64,000 nucleotides of DNA from Pogonophryne albipinna (taxonomy: Eukaryota > Chordata > Actinopteri > Perciformes > Artedidraconidae). Below, piece after piece: positions 9,785-18,643 of the stretch. Location of the stretch: the NCBI GenBank assembly GCA_028583405.1, contig CM053246.1, positions 9,927,600-9,991,599 on the forward strand. Reading direction: 5' to 3'. The notes beneath the pieces are model-generated. The model was not told the origin of the DNA. It ran no database searches and worked only from the letters and a program-made list of their open reading frames with translations. Numbering within the stretch: position 1 is the stretch's first letter; every line of letters starts with the position of its first letter. The translations under genes and the position numbers were made by a program.

Positions 9785-12610
9785 ATGGACCCAGCGGATT
9801 TTCATGATTTTGAGTTGGATCTGTTCGATCTGGATTTCTCGCTACAGTGTTATCATGCCGAGTGGAGGGGAACCTCTTCTAGAAGGGACAAAGAGGCTAT
9901 CCTCGAAAAGGCACGAATGGAGGTGGCTGAAATGCCTTGGTTGAGGAGTTCGTTGCCTAAGTGGCTACAACGCTTCACAAGTTGTCCTGTTGGAGGTCCA
10001 CAGAGTCTCCAAAAAACCTCTAGGAGATGCAGGGCCAGGATTCCAGCCCGTGCTCCAACAGCCATGATCCCGGCTTCAGTTCCGGTTTCCACAGCCATGG
10101 ATCCATGCACCAGTACCGGCCCGCAGAGATATGTTTGCTTGTTCGATTACCTGGCCCACACAGCCATGGTCCAGGCCTCTGTTCCGGTTCCAGCGACTCC
10201 AGTTCCAGCCTCAGTACCGGCCCCAGTAGCCATGGTCCCGACTCCAGTTTCGGCTCCAGGACTGGCGTACCGGCCGACGCCAGCTCCCCGAGTCCTGTCG
10301 GCGTACCGGCCGACTCCAGCACCTCGTCTCCTGTTGGCTCTCCAGCCAACACCAGCTCCCCGTGTCCTGTCGGCGTACCGGCCGACTCCAGCACCTCGTC
10401 TCCTGCTGGCTCCCCAGCCGACGCCAGCTCCCCGTGTCCTGTCGGCGTACCGGCCGACTCCAGCACCTCGTCTCCTGCTGGCTCCCCAGCCGACGCCAGC
10501 TCCCCGAGTCCTGTCGGCGTACCGGCCGACTCCAGCACCTCGTCTCCTGTTGGCTCCCCAGCCGACGCCAGCTCCCCGAGTCCTGTCGGCGTACCGGCCG
10601 ACTCCAGCACCTCGTCTCCTGTTGGCTCTCCAGCCAACACCAGCTCCCCGTGTCCTGTCGGCGTACCGACCGACTCCAGCACCTCGTCTCCTGTTGGCTC
10701 TCCAGCCAACACCAGCTCCCCGAGTCCTGTCGGCGTACCGACCGACACAAGTCCCCTCTCCAGTTCCCTCTCCAGTTCCCTCTCCAGTTCCCTCTCTAGT
10801 CCCCTCTCGAGTCTCCTCTCAAGCCCTCTCTCCAGTTCCCTCTCCAGTTCCCTCTCCAGTTCCCTCTCCAGTTCCCTCTCCAGTTCCCTCTCGAGTCCCC
10901 TCTCGAGTCCCCTCTCGAGTTCCCTCTCTAGTTCCCTCTCGAGTTCCCTCTCGAGTTCCCTCTCCAGTCCCCTCTCCAGTTCCCTCTCCAGTTCCCTCTC
11001 GAGTCCCCTCTCCAGTCCCCTCTCCAGTCCCCTCTCGAGTCCCCTCTCGAGTCCCCTCTCCAGTCCCCTCTCCAGTTCCCTCTCCAGTCCCCTCTCGAGT
11101 CCCCTCTCGAGTCCCCTCTCGAGTCCCCTCTCGAGTCACCTCTCAAATCCCCTCTCGAGTCTCCTCTCAAGCCCTCTCTCGAGTTCCCTATCGAGTTCCC
11201 TCTCAAGTCACCTCTCGAGTTCCCTCTCAGGTCCCCTCTCGAGTCTCTTCTCGAGTCCCCTCTCAAGTCACCTCTCGAGTTCCCTCTCCAGTTCCCTCTC
11301 TAGTCCTCTCTCGAGTCCTCTCTCGAGTCCCCTCTCAAGTTCCCTCTCGAGTTCCCTCTCGAGTCCCCTCTCGAGTTCCCTCTCGAGTCCCCTCTCAAGT
11401 TCCCTCTCTAGTCCCCTCTCGAGTCCCCTCTCGAGGTCCCTCTCAAGTATCCTCCCGTGTTCCCTCTCAAGTCCTCTCTCAAGTCTCCTCTCAAGTTCCT
11501 ACCCGAGTCCCCTCTCAAGTAACCTCTCGAGTCTCCTCTCGAGTAACCTCTCGAGTCTCCTCTCGAGTTCCCTCTCAAGCTCCCTCTCGAGATCCCTCTC
11601 AAGTTCCCTCTCAGGTCCCCTCTCGAGTCCCCTCTCGAGTCCCCTCTCGAGTCCCCTCTCGAGTCCCCTCTCGAGTCCCCTCTCGAGTCACCTCTCAAAT
11701 CCCCTCTCGAGTCTCCTCTCAAGCCCTCTCTCGAGTTCCCTATCGAGTTCCCTCTCAAGTCACCTCTCGAGTTCCCTCTCAGGTCCCCTCTCGAGTCTCT
11801 TCTCGAGTCCCCTCTCAAGTCACCTCTCGAGTTCCCTCTCGAGTCACCTCTCGAGTCTCTGATCGAGTTCCCACTCAAGTCCCTACCCAAGTGTCGTTGG
11901 AGGTTCCGCTGGGGGTCCTGCCAACTCTGTGTCCTGTGCCGTTGGAGGCCCCGCCGACTACTCTCCTGCCGGGGGTCCTGCCAACCCGGTGTCCTGTCCC
12001 GTTGGAGGCCCCCGCCGACTACTCTTCTGCCGGGGGTCCTGCCAACTCTATGTCCTGTGCCGTTGGAGGCCCCGCCGACTACTCTCCTGCCGGGGGTCCT
12101 GCCAACCCTGTGTCCTGTCCCGTTGGAGGCCCCGCCGACTACTCTTCTGCCGGGGGTCCTGCCAACCCCGTGTCCTATGTCGTTGGAGGCCCCGCCGACT
12201 ACTCTTCTGCCGGGGGTCCTGCCAGCTCTATGTCCTGTGCCGTTGGAGGCCCCGCCGACTACTCTCCTGCCGGGGGTCCTGCCAACCCTGTGTCCTGTGC
12301 CGTTGGAGGCCCCGCCGACTACTCTTCTGCCGGGGGTCCTGCCAACCCTGTGTCCTGTGCCGTTGGAGGCCCCGCCGACTACTCTTCTGCCGGGGGTCCT
12401 GCCAACCCCATGTCCTGTGCCGTTGGAGGCCCCGCCGACTACTCTTCTGCCGGGGGTCCTGCCAACTCCTGGTCCTCTTCCGTGGGGGATCCTGCCGAAG
12501 CCTGTCCCACCGGCTCTGGTTCCTGTCCGGCCTCCGGAGCTGTCCCGTCAGCGCCGTCCTGCCCGGCCTCCGGAGCTGTCCGGTCTTCGCCCTCGAGCCC
12601 GGCCCCCTGA
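9785..12610 (+). CDS. LTR-associated ORF with massive proline/serine tandem repeats
   Basis: From the ATG at 9785 the frame is about 940 codons. The first 80 or so residues are non-repetitive and acidic (MDPADFHDFELDLFDLDF), as expected for a Gag-like N terminus by position. The remainder is three tandem arrays: a 24-residue unit with RPTPAPRLLLA, then about 280 residues of a four-residue PSRV/PSPV unit, then a 20-residue unit with GGPADYSSAGGPAN. No protease, zinc knuckle or polymerase follows. It may be a decayed gag overgrown by minisatellites rather than a working protein. One extra C near 12010 switches the frame within the last array without closing it. Confidence 0.35.
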   Translation: MDPADFHDFELDLFDLDFSLQCYHAEWRGTSSRRDKEAILEKARMEVAEMPWLRSSLPKWLQRFTSCPVGGPQSLQKTSRRCRARIPARAPTAMIPASVPVSTAMDPCTSTGPQRYVCLFDYLAHTAMVQASVPVPATPVPASVPAPVAMVPTPVSAPGLAYRPTPAPRVLSAYRPTPAPRLLLALQPTPAPRVLSAYRPTPAPRLLLAPQPTPAPRVLSAYRPTPAPRLLLAPQPTPAPRVLSAYRPTPAPRLLLAPQPTPAPRVLSAYRPTPAPRLLLALQPTPAPRVLSAYRPTPAPRLLLALQPTPAPRVLSAYRPTQVPSPVPSPVPSPVPSLVPSRVSSQALSPVPSPVPSPVPSPVPSPVPSRVPSRVPSRVPSLVPSRVPSRVPSPVPSPVPSPVPSRVPSPVPSPVPSRVPSRVPSPVPSPVPSPVPSRVPSRVPSRVPSRVTSQIPSRVSSQALSRVPYRVPSQVTSRVPSQVPSRVSSRVPSQVTSRVPSPVPSLVLSRVLSRVPSQVPSRVPSRVPSRVPSRVPSQVPSLVPSRVPSRGPSQVSSRVPSQVLSQVSSQVPTRVPSQVTSRVSSRVTSRVSSRVPSQAPSRDPSQVPSQVPSRVPSRVPSRVPSRVPSRVPSRVTSQIPSRVSSQALSRVPYRVPSQVTSRVPSQVPSRVSSRVPSQVTSRVPSRVTSRVSDRVPTQVPTQVSLEVPLGVLPTLCPVPLEAPPTTLLPGVLPTRCPVPLEAPADYSSAGGPANSMSCAVGGPADYSPAGGPANPVSCPVGGPADYSSAGGPANPVSYVVGGPADYSSAGGPASSMSCAVGGPADYSPAGGPANPVSCAVGGPADYSSAGGPANPVSCAVGGPADYSSAGGPANPMSCAVGGPADYSSAGGPANSWSSSVGDPAEACPTGSGSCPASGAVPSAPSCPASGAVRSSPSSPAP
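10265..10747. repeat. 72-bp tandem repeat, about 6.5 copies
   Basis: The word GCGTACCGGCCGACTCC recurs with a 72-base period, with a few substitutions between copies. The period is a multiple of three, so the frame is kept. Confidence 0.85.
10748..11880. repeat. 12-bp minisatellite, about 94 copies
   Basis: The unit is close to TCCCTCTCGAGT with variants (CCAGT, CAAGT); CTCGAG hexamers recur many times. A longer block around 11090-11300 recurs near 11640-11850, so higher-order duplication has also occurred. Both strands lack stops over long stretches because the unit is four codons long. Confidence 0.92.
11895..12475. repeat. 60-bp tandem repeat, about 9.7 copies
   Basis: The words GTTGGAGGCCCCGCCGACTA and GCCGGGGGTCCTGCCAAC recur every 60 bases; one copy near 12001 has an extra C. 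Confidence 0.9.
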
Positions 12611-13020
12611 GAGCCGTGGTCTTCGGCCTCGAGCCCGGCCCCCTGAGAGCCGCGGTCTTCGGCCTCGAGCCCGGCCCCCTGAGAGCCGCGGTCTTCGCCC
12701 TCGAGCCCGGCCCCCTGAGTGCTGCGGTCTTCACCCTCATGCTCGGCCCCCTGACTCTTCCTGCCGCTGCCTTCGCCCTCACGCTCGGCCCCCTGAGTTT
12801 GCCCGCTGTGGTCTTCGCCCCTCCATGGACTCTGCCTTGCCCCCGGGCCGTCCGCCCGAGACCCCATCCATGGTCTCTGCCTTGTCCCCGGGCCGTCCGC
12901 CTGAGTTCCCCTCCATGGACTCTGCCTTGCCCCCGGGCCGTCCGCCCGAGACCCCCTCCTTGGTCTCTGCCTTGCCCCCGGGCCGTCCGCCCGAGACCCG
13001 TCCTCCAGACCCCCTCCACC
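12586..13020. repeat. Two further short tandem arrays (36-bp and 45-bp units)
   Basis: A 36-base unit with CTCGAGCCCGGCCCCCTGAG occupies about 12586-12800. A 45-base unit with CTTGCCCCCGGGCCGTCCGC occupies about 12826-13005. Both are GC-rich and stay open in more than one frame. Confidence 0.8.
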
Positions 13021-13144
13021 CACCCTGGTGCGCCTAGTGTTGTGAATCCCAATTCTTCCTCAGCAGCACACAAATAAACGATGTAAGCATTGTGGCTAGT
13101 TAGCATGTCCAATTCATATCTATATGCAGTGCCAAACTGCACAG

Positions 13145-13222
13145 CTAGCAACAGCTAGCAACAGCTAGCAACAAGATAACAACAGCTAGCAACAAGATAA
13201 CAACAGCTAGCAACAAGATAAC
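13145..13222. repeat. Short CAACAGCTAG / CAACAAGATAA tandem repeat
   Basis: Three to six copies of two related 10-12-base words in a row. Confidence 0.8.
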
Positions 13223-13329
13223 AACAAAACACAAGGTTGAAATAACAAATTACATTTCACGTTAACGTCACTGTACGCTGGCAAACAATAAAAAGCCAAC
13301 AGTATCTGCTAAAGAGCTCAATTGATGAA

Positions 13330-13497
13330 AAAGATAATCTTACCCGAGAAACCAAGTTGCGTTTCAATCTCTCGCCAGAGTCCGGTTTTCACTACTCGGT
13401 TTGAGTACCTTTTCTCTGTGATGTCGTACAGACATCACAGATCAAGGTGATCAAAGGTGATGAGCAGGTCTTCGTTTCCGTCATTCCAGATCGCCAT
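13330..13497 (-). pseudogene. MADF-domain fragment of Harbinger accessory protein
   Basis: Read on the minus strand from the ATG at 13497, the frame gives MAIWNDGNEDLLITF, an in-frame TGA, then CLYDITEKRYSNR and LWREIETQLGFSG. The spacing of LYD, the Arg/Lys-rich middle and the W-xx-I-xx-LG end fits the MADF fold. It lies just inside the right end of the Harbinger element, reading inwards. The stop makes it non-functional as it stands. Confidence 0.5.
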
Positions 13498-13626
13498 GAT
13501 GAGATGAAAATGAATAGCAGTCTGTGTGTGCCTTCTTAAATCGTTTGTTTACGTCCCTCACTTCCGTTTAGCTTCTCATGCACTGATTCGCTAGCTGAAC
13601 AGCCAATCAAAGTGATTGCTTGGTCC

Positions 13627-13717
13627 GACTGCCTGACCCGATGCATGAGGGGAGTTCATGCCCTGGTGCATGGCCGATTCAACATGTTGAATCGGCCATG
13701 CATCGGGTCAGGCAGTC
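13627..13717. repeat. Nested perfect palindromes
   Basis: A 36-base perfect palindrome (13667-13702, centre AACATGTT) lies within an outer 20-base inverted repeat (GACTGCCTGACCCGATGCAT at 13627-13646 and its complement at 13698-13717). It lies in the right subterminal part of the Harbinger element and could form a cruciform or RNA hairpin. Confidence 0.85.
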
Positions 13718-13960
13718 CAAATAAGGAGTGTCACAGCCGACGGTGCGGGACACACCAAATTGAGTTTGGGCGACAGGACACGCTTCGTCTTCCGACTAAC
13801 GAAAACGGCTGACATCGGCCTGGTGTGTCAGGGCCTTTACATGTATTTGTGCTAAGCTAACAGGCTACTAGCTGAAGCTTAATATTTAGCATAGGCCTAC
13901 AGACAGAGTGGTTCCAATCTCCTCATGTAACTCTGAATAACAGTGGTGTAACGGGCCCCG

Positions 13961-14137
13961 ATGAAGACTGCTCAAGACAAAGACACCAGCTCAGATGAGG
14001 ACAAGGAGCAACCTTGGGAGAGTGATGATGAACTCCCCTCAGCACAACGTCCAACTGCTGAACGTTCACACAAGAGGAAGTCAGATGACTCTATGAGATC
14101 ACCAACGATTTTAGAAGCAATGTATTTATATTGGTAG
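13961..14137 (+). CDS. Small acidic ORF, unrecognised
   Basis: A 58-codon frame (starts MKTAQDKDTSSDEDKEQPW) is rich in Asp, Glu, Lys and Ser. This composition resembles the acidic N terminus of piggyBac-type transposases, but the length is too short to decide and it could be chance. Its last bases overlap the left terminal repeat of the MITE that follows. Confidence 0.2.
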   Translation: MKTAQDKDTSSDEDKEQPWESDDELPSAQRPTAERSHKRKSDDSMRSPTILEAMYLYW

Positions 14138-14330
14138 TATGTTTCGGGCCTGCACCAAATAATAACAAATTAGAAGGAAAAAAAGATTACAAAAAATACA
14201 GATTTCAGTTTTCTGAGGCTATGAGCCCCATTTATTTTCCTTGTGGACGGCAAAAAAACTCCGACATTATACTAATTAAAATAAAAGAGTTAGGCTTAGG
14301 GTAAAATATTGAGTAAGAAAATGTTTTTAT
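14108..14330. mobile_element. Left part of a split MITE
   Basis: The left terminal sequence (near AAGCAATGTATTT... TTGGTAGTATGTTTCG) is the inverted counterpart of 40720-40765, and the interior continues at 40670. The MITE was therefore split by the hAT at 14331-40661. A related unsplit sequence lies at about 23640-23890. Confidence 0.65.
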
Positions 14331-14753
14331 TAGGGCTGTCAAACGATTAACATTTTTAATCAGATTAATCACAGCTTAAACATTTATTAATCATGATTAA
14401 TCACCATTCGAACTATGTCCAAAAGATGTCATTTCTATATCGCATAAGGCTTCGCCCTCTAAGGCTATCGCTATTGGGTAATCCCACTGCACGTGTGCAG
14501 CACTGACAGACTTATTCCACGCCCACCTATGACGTGGGCCCCACCTCCGGGCTCACTTCCGTATAAATAGGAAGTAGGCCCTACAATCCACTCCTACTTT
14601 TCTTCAGCACTCCGTTGTAGAAGCATTGACAGGCAAAACAAGTTATTTTAAGAGCTACTTACTAAAAAGCAAACATTCCTGGTTCCCCTGGGCCCATCCT
14701 CCCTCTCCTCCGGACGGGGGAAACAGAGTGGGGGCCCAGTGTCAACCCGACAT

Positions 14754-15098
14754 ATGAGTTACGACCGGAGCTCACGGTGTGAGTTTTGCCGGGGTTTAGA
14801 GCACGCAAACGCGGCTCTCACTCCCCAGGTGTCGTGCACTCATTGTGTCCGTCTCCCTCTGGCCCACAGGCAGTGGAGCGCGGACGCTCTCGCTGCTGCG
14901 GCCGAGGATGATTGGCTAGTCCAGGAGTTTTACTCTGTGGACCAAGCCCTTTATTTATTGGATCCGAGTGGCGGGCAGCAGTCAGGCGACTCCTTCCCCT
15001 CCATTCACGGATCACCATGGTTCCCCCGCCCTGTCTCCCTCTCCTCCGGCGGGGGAGACGGGGCGGGGGCCCGGGGTCAGCCTGGTAGCCGAGTCTAG
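14754..15098 (+). pseudogene. DIRS gag-like ORF, N-terminal part
   Basis: The ATG at 14754 opens a 114-residue frame with CEFCRGLEHA and CTHC, a small Cys-rich segment followed by an acidic, tryptophan-containing region. The position just inside the left inverted repeat is where DIRS elements carry ORF1 (gag-like). The frame stops at 15098, and a shifted frame from 14968 to 15363 continues with similar composition, so a frameshift is likely. I recognise it mainly by position, not by a strong motif. Confidence 0.45.
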
Positions 15099-15369
15099 GT
15101 TTGGCTGCCGGGCTGACGACGGGTCAACGGGTCCCTCTATCCGCCATCACGGCTCTGCCGTCGATAGGTGGTATTCTCCAGGAACTCCCGGAGATCATCG
15201 GAAAGGCAGCCGCCTAATGAGACTCCCCGTTCCCCCGGTTCAGGAGAGCTCTCCTCCGGATGACATAAAGCTGCATAAGCGGCTGCCTCACAGCCTGTCG
15301 GTTGTTAGGCAGCAAAGCTTATGGCTCAAACCAGCTGTCTTTAAAACCTGTCGGTTAATTTGACAGCCC

Positions 15370-15841
15370 GGGTTTGTTTCCTATATCACAGATGTGCCTC
15401 CTACACACACCTCCGCTCATTCCTCAAGCAGCTTTGAGCTTGAACCTCAATGTCCGTTTTACGAGTTTTCTCCTAAACGGCGACATGAGGAGAGCCACTG
15501 TGTAATACAGCGTGTGGAGGTGAATAAGCCAGCTGTTTGTTACCTGTCGGTTAACAGACAGCGGGGCTCACCGTTTGAGCCGGCTGTAACCTGTTGGTTA
15601 GCGCGGCAGCGGGGCTCGCGGCACAAGCCAGCTGTAATTAACCAGTCGGTTATTAAACAGCAGGGCTTGACGGTTAAACCTGATGCTCCTAACCTGTCAT
15701 TTATAGGCAGCACGGTTTTTCCTCTGTCCCAGATGTGCCTATACTACACACGTCGTAATGAGCCTAGGGCTGTTATTACGCACTGTGTGAATAGCACTGC
15801 ACACACCTCCGCTCATTCCCTCAGCGGGTTTGAGCGTGAAC
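15370..15841 (+). pseudogene. DIRS internal repetitive coding stretch, left part
   Basis: An open frame (about 15394 on) holds repeats of a KPAV ... QRGS type unit, about 17 residues each, then CPFYEFSPKRR-like and RNEPRAVITHCVNST segments. The same peptide words recur at 35997-36640 and 37320-37800, so these stretches belong to one element. The DIRS sequence breaks off at 15841, where a piggyBac sequence begins. Confidence 0.45.
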
Positions 15842-17725
15842 TCTCAGGGCTTCTTAACATTTATGAAACTATTAATGTTCCATACCCTTTTAACGGTAAG
15901 AAACTCAGCTAACTGACAATGTGAACCATTTTTAGCTAAAAGAAACACAAGAGTAATACCAAGCCTTTGAATTAGCATGGAGCGAAAAAATGTAACTAAT
16001 GCTAACGGACTTTTGCACAGCACTCACGGTAGAAATGCCCTTATTACTTATCGTAACTGCACAAACAAGATATACGATTTAAAGCTGAGACTCCACAGAT
16101 TCCAGACATGTAATATCATCACTGTAGGACCCCGAATTCCTGGAGCTATCAGCCAGAAAAGAGAAAGTAAACAACATCCGGTTTAAAAAATATTACAATA
16201 ATTACGTCTTACCTTTTTTGATTTGTGATCAAAAGTTGTGTTCAACGGAATAAAAACGCCGCTCAAGGTTAATCCAATGTCTTTGTGTCACGTAGACATT
16301 TTTACTGATAATCCATCATCATATTTATGGCAATATACTGGGTATAAAGTTTTGCCGTCCAGGCTTGTACTTTCAGATATGTTTTGTTTGCTTCTCTATT
16401 ACGTCCGCAATGGTAATGTTTACGTAGATTTGGGAACTGCCCATCGATTCTATTGGATGTAATGGTTAAGAAAAAGATGTAAATCACACGAATCGACCAA
16501 TGGGTTCCAGAGATATGGTCCTGCGTAAAGTATAAAGAATGCCAGCCAGCGTACGTACATTACGCAGCAGACTTTACTTATTGTTTACTACGTAAGGAAG
16601 CAGGACCCAGAGCGCAAGGAGCACAGAGCGGACAGCAGATAACGGAATTGCAGTTTTATTGCTTATAGATTATCAGAACATTTCAAAGGGGACACAGCCC
16701 CATTGGATATTAACCTATGGATTAACTACATCATCGTTTTTATCGTTTTAATGCCATTGAAGACCAGTTTAGACCAGACAAAGAGGAAGGTGAGCCATGT
16801 TAGCCTAGCGCATGTTAGTACCTAGCGCCACTTGTTTTGATGTACGTTTTTGTTGATAACGTCGCGAGTTTGTATCTTTCAGTGTTGAGGTGGGCACCGT
16901 TAGATTCTGTGTCTTTACGATCAAAAACGATGTGTTGGATGTGCAGCTAGGATAAGTAATAAGGGAGCTAGGAGTGATTTTCGGTGTATTAATAGGTTAG
17001 CATTTTTCGCCCAGGGCTAATTCAGAGGCTCACTGTTAGCATTGTGTGTTTTTTTGGGAAAAAAAATGAAAAAGATCAGTTAAATGAGTTCTTTCCCGTT
17101 ATATGGATATAAAATATTCATAGTTTATTACATATTAAGGTTCCTTAGACGTTGTTTCCTGCAAATGACGCGATTTCGGTCCGTGTTTTTTTAGTTTTTT
17201 TTCACAACAGTTGTATTTGGATGGAATGAATACCTATAGTGATAATTCAAAGTAATAAAATGATTTTTACAGTGAAAAAGTTCAAATGGAACTGATGGTT
17301 CCCAAATTACCCAGAGGTGAGTCCGCCTGGACTTTATTTTTCTAAACCTCTCTAAAAAGGTCAAATGTCACTTGTTTTGCATCAATCTTGATACAGGGTA
17401 CTTATTATATGTTATAGTTTGGATTCCTAAAGCTTTTAGTCTACTAACCCATCATTCAAGGGTGGTTTTTACTATAAGTAATGTTTTTTTTTTAGGCGGA
17501 CATTAGAATTTACATGTTTTTACTATGTTCCATCTGAATTTACTTTAAAATAAAAACATCTATATTGATTCTGACACTTCTACATCCAACTCACAGATGT
17601 AACCTTGCTTTGAGAGAAAAGATTATTAATTTACCCCTTTTAGAAGTGAAGATCTAGTCTTTGTTGTGTTAGTGGCATTTTCGAGCCTGAAACCTGAAAA
17701 ACAGGCTCATGGCTTAAGAGGTTAA
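15842..17725. mobile_element. Non-autonomous piggyBac copy A, left end missing
   Basis: Nearly identical to copy B (26301-28109), with some indels. The right end, GGCTTAAGAGG followed by TTAA at 17722-17725, is intact. The left 64 bases including the TTAA end are missing, replaced by DIRS sequence at 15841. It has no transposase. Confidence 0.72.
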
Positions 17726-18643
17726 CAACTGTTGTTTATATGTATTCATGCCGTAGCACACATGTGAAAAACTATTCAGCTTGTGTTAACCACATCACTT
17801 ATTTCAGACATGTAACCATTAACACATTCAAAAAGCCAAAGAACAGGAAGTATCAAAACGCTAACTCACTTCCGAATGAAAAAAAATGTGCTACAATGTT
17901 GCAACTTCATCCTGAATTGCACCACATTTACTCAACAGTGTTTAGCAGTGTTATTAAGTCACTTACTAGCAACCTACCTTTTTTATTATACATAGAAGCT
18001 TCAGACACTCACAAGTATTTACTGAGCTATTTTATGTTGTAGAACTGAATCTAAAACATTGACCTGCTGAAACACTCCGGGGTTAAGTACTTATTCCTTT
18101 TCCACTCTATTGAGGAACAATTATTATTGTAATGACATAAATAAACAGTTTCAGTATTTATAGGGCATGTGAATACTTTCTAAAGAATGCAACATGCAAT
18201 AAGCAGAGCAAATTATTTATGAAATAATGGTTTTGTTGAACGAGCCTTGGTTTAACACAGCAACTCATACTGCAGCCTACATACTCACACACGCTCACCC
18301 AACTATTCTTCTACAATTCTAAATAGATCCAGTACAATTCACTACACCGGGTAATGCATCTCACTGTTGGCTTACAGTCCACAATATGTCAAATTGTCTC
18401 CTGACATAACACAGCACACCTCTCGCCTTATGTGTCACATCTATTTGCTGTCAACTGGTGTGAGTGTGTGCTCAACATGAAGCACGTTCCACACTCATGT
18501 TCTCACAGGAAAGTTTCACTGTTCAATGTCGTCTAACCATAAGAGTGATAATTGGGAAATGAGTAAATAAACAGCTGGAGTCTCTGTGTTTTAGCTCTGC
18601 ACGTTGAAAAAAGTTAAATGTAGTACTATAAGTGAACACACAC
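17726..18643. other. Unassigned, possibly host-derived DNA
   Basis: No gene recognised. Parts around 17895-18050 resemble 23278-23330 and 24150-24230, so it contains an old repeated or duplicated sequence. Confidence 0.35.

Larger units (their letters stand above)
8230..13836. mobile_element. PIF/Harbinger element interrupted by an LTR-derived insertion
   Basis: A 15-base inverted repeat GGCCCTGACACACCA lies at both ends (8231-8245 and 13821-13835), flanked by TTA duplications (8227-8229 and 13837-13839). Near the right end is a MADF-like frame on the minus strand. The interior from 9384 to about 13045 is a separate LTR-type insertion with a tandem-repeat ORF, which explains the unusual total length. 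No DDE nuclease ORF is seen. Confidence 0.65.

Noticed and set aside
10819..11890. Minus-strand Arg-Gly-Asp-rich frames
   Set aside because: They are the other strand of the 12-base minisatellite; no start context or family resemblance.
12228..13151. Minus-strand 300-codon frame rich in Gly and Arg
   Set aside because: Shadow of the GC-rich 60-, 36- and 45-base arrays.
16238..16487. Pairs of similar small ORFs at 16.2 and 26.7 kb as a duplicated gene
   Set aside because: They are parts of the two piggyBac copies; differences between the copies do not preserve the protein.
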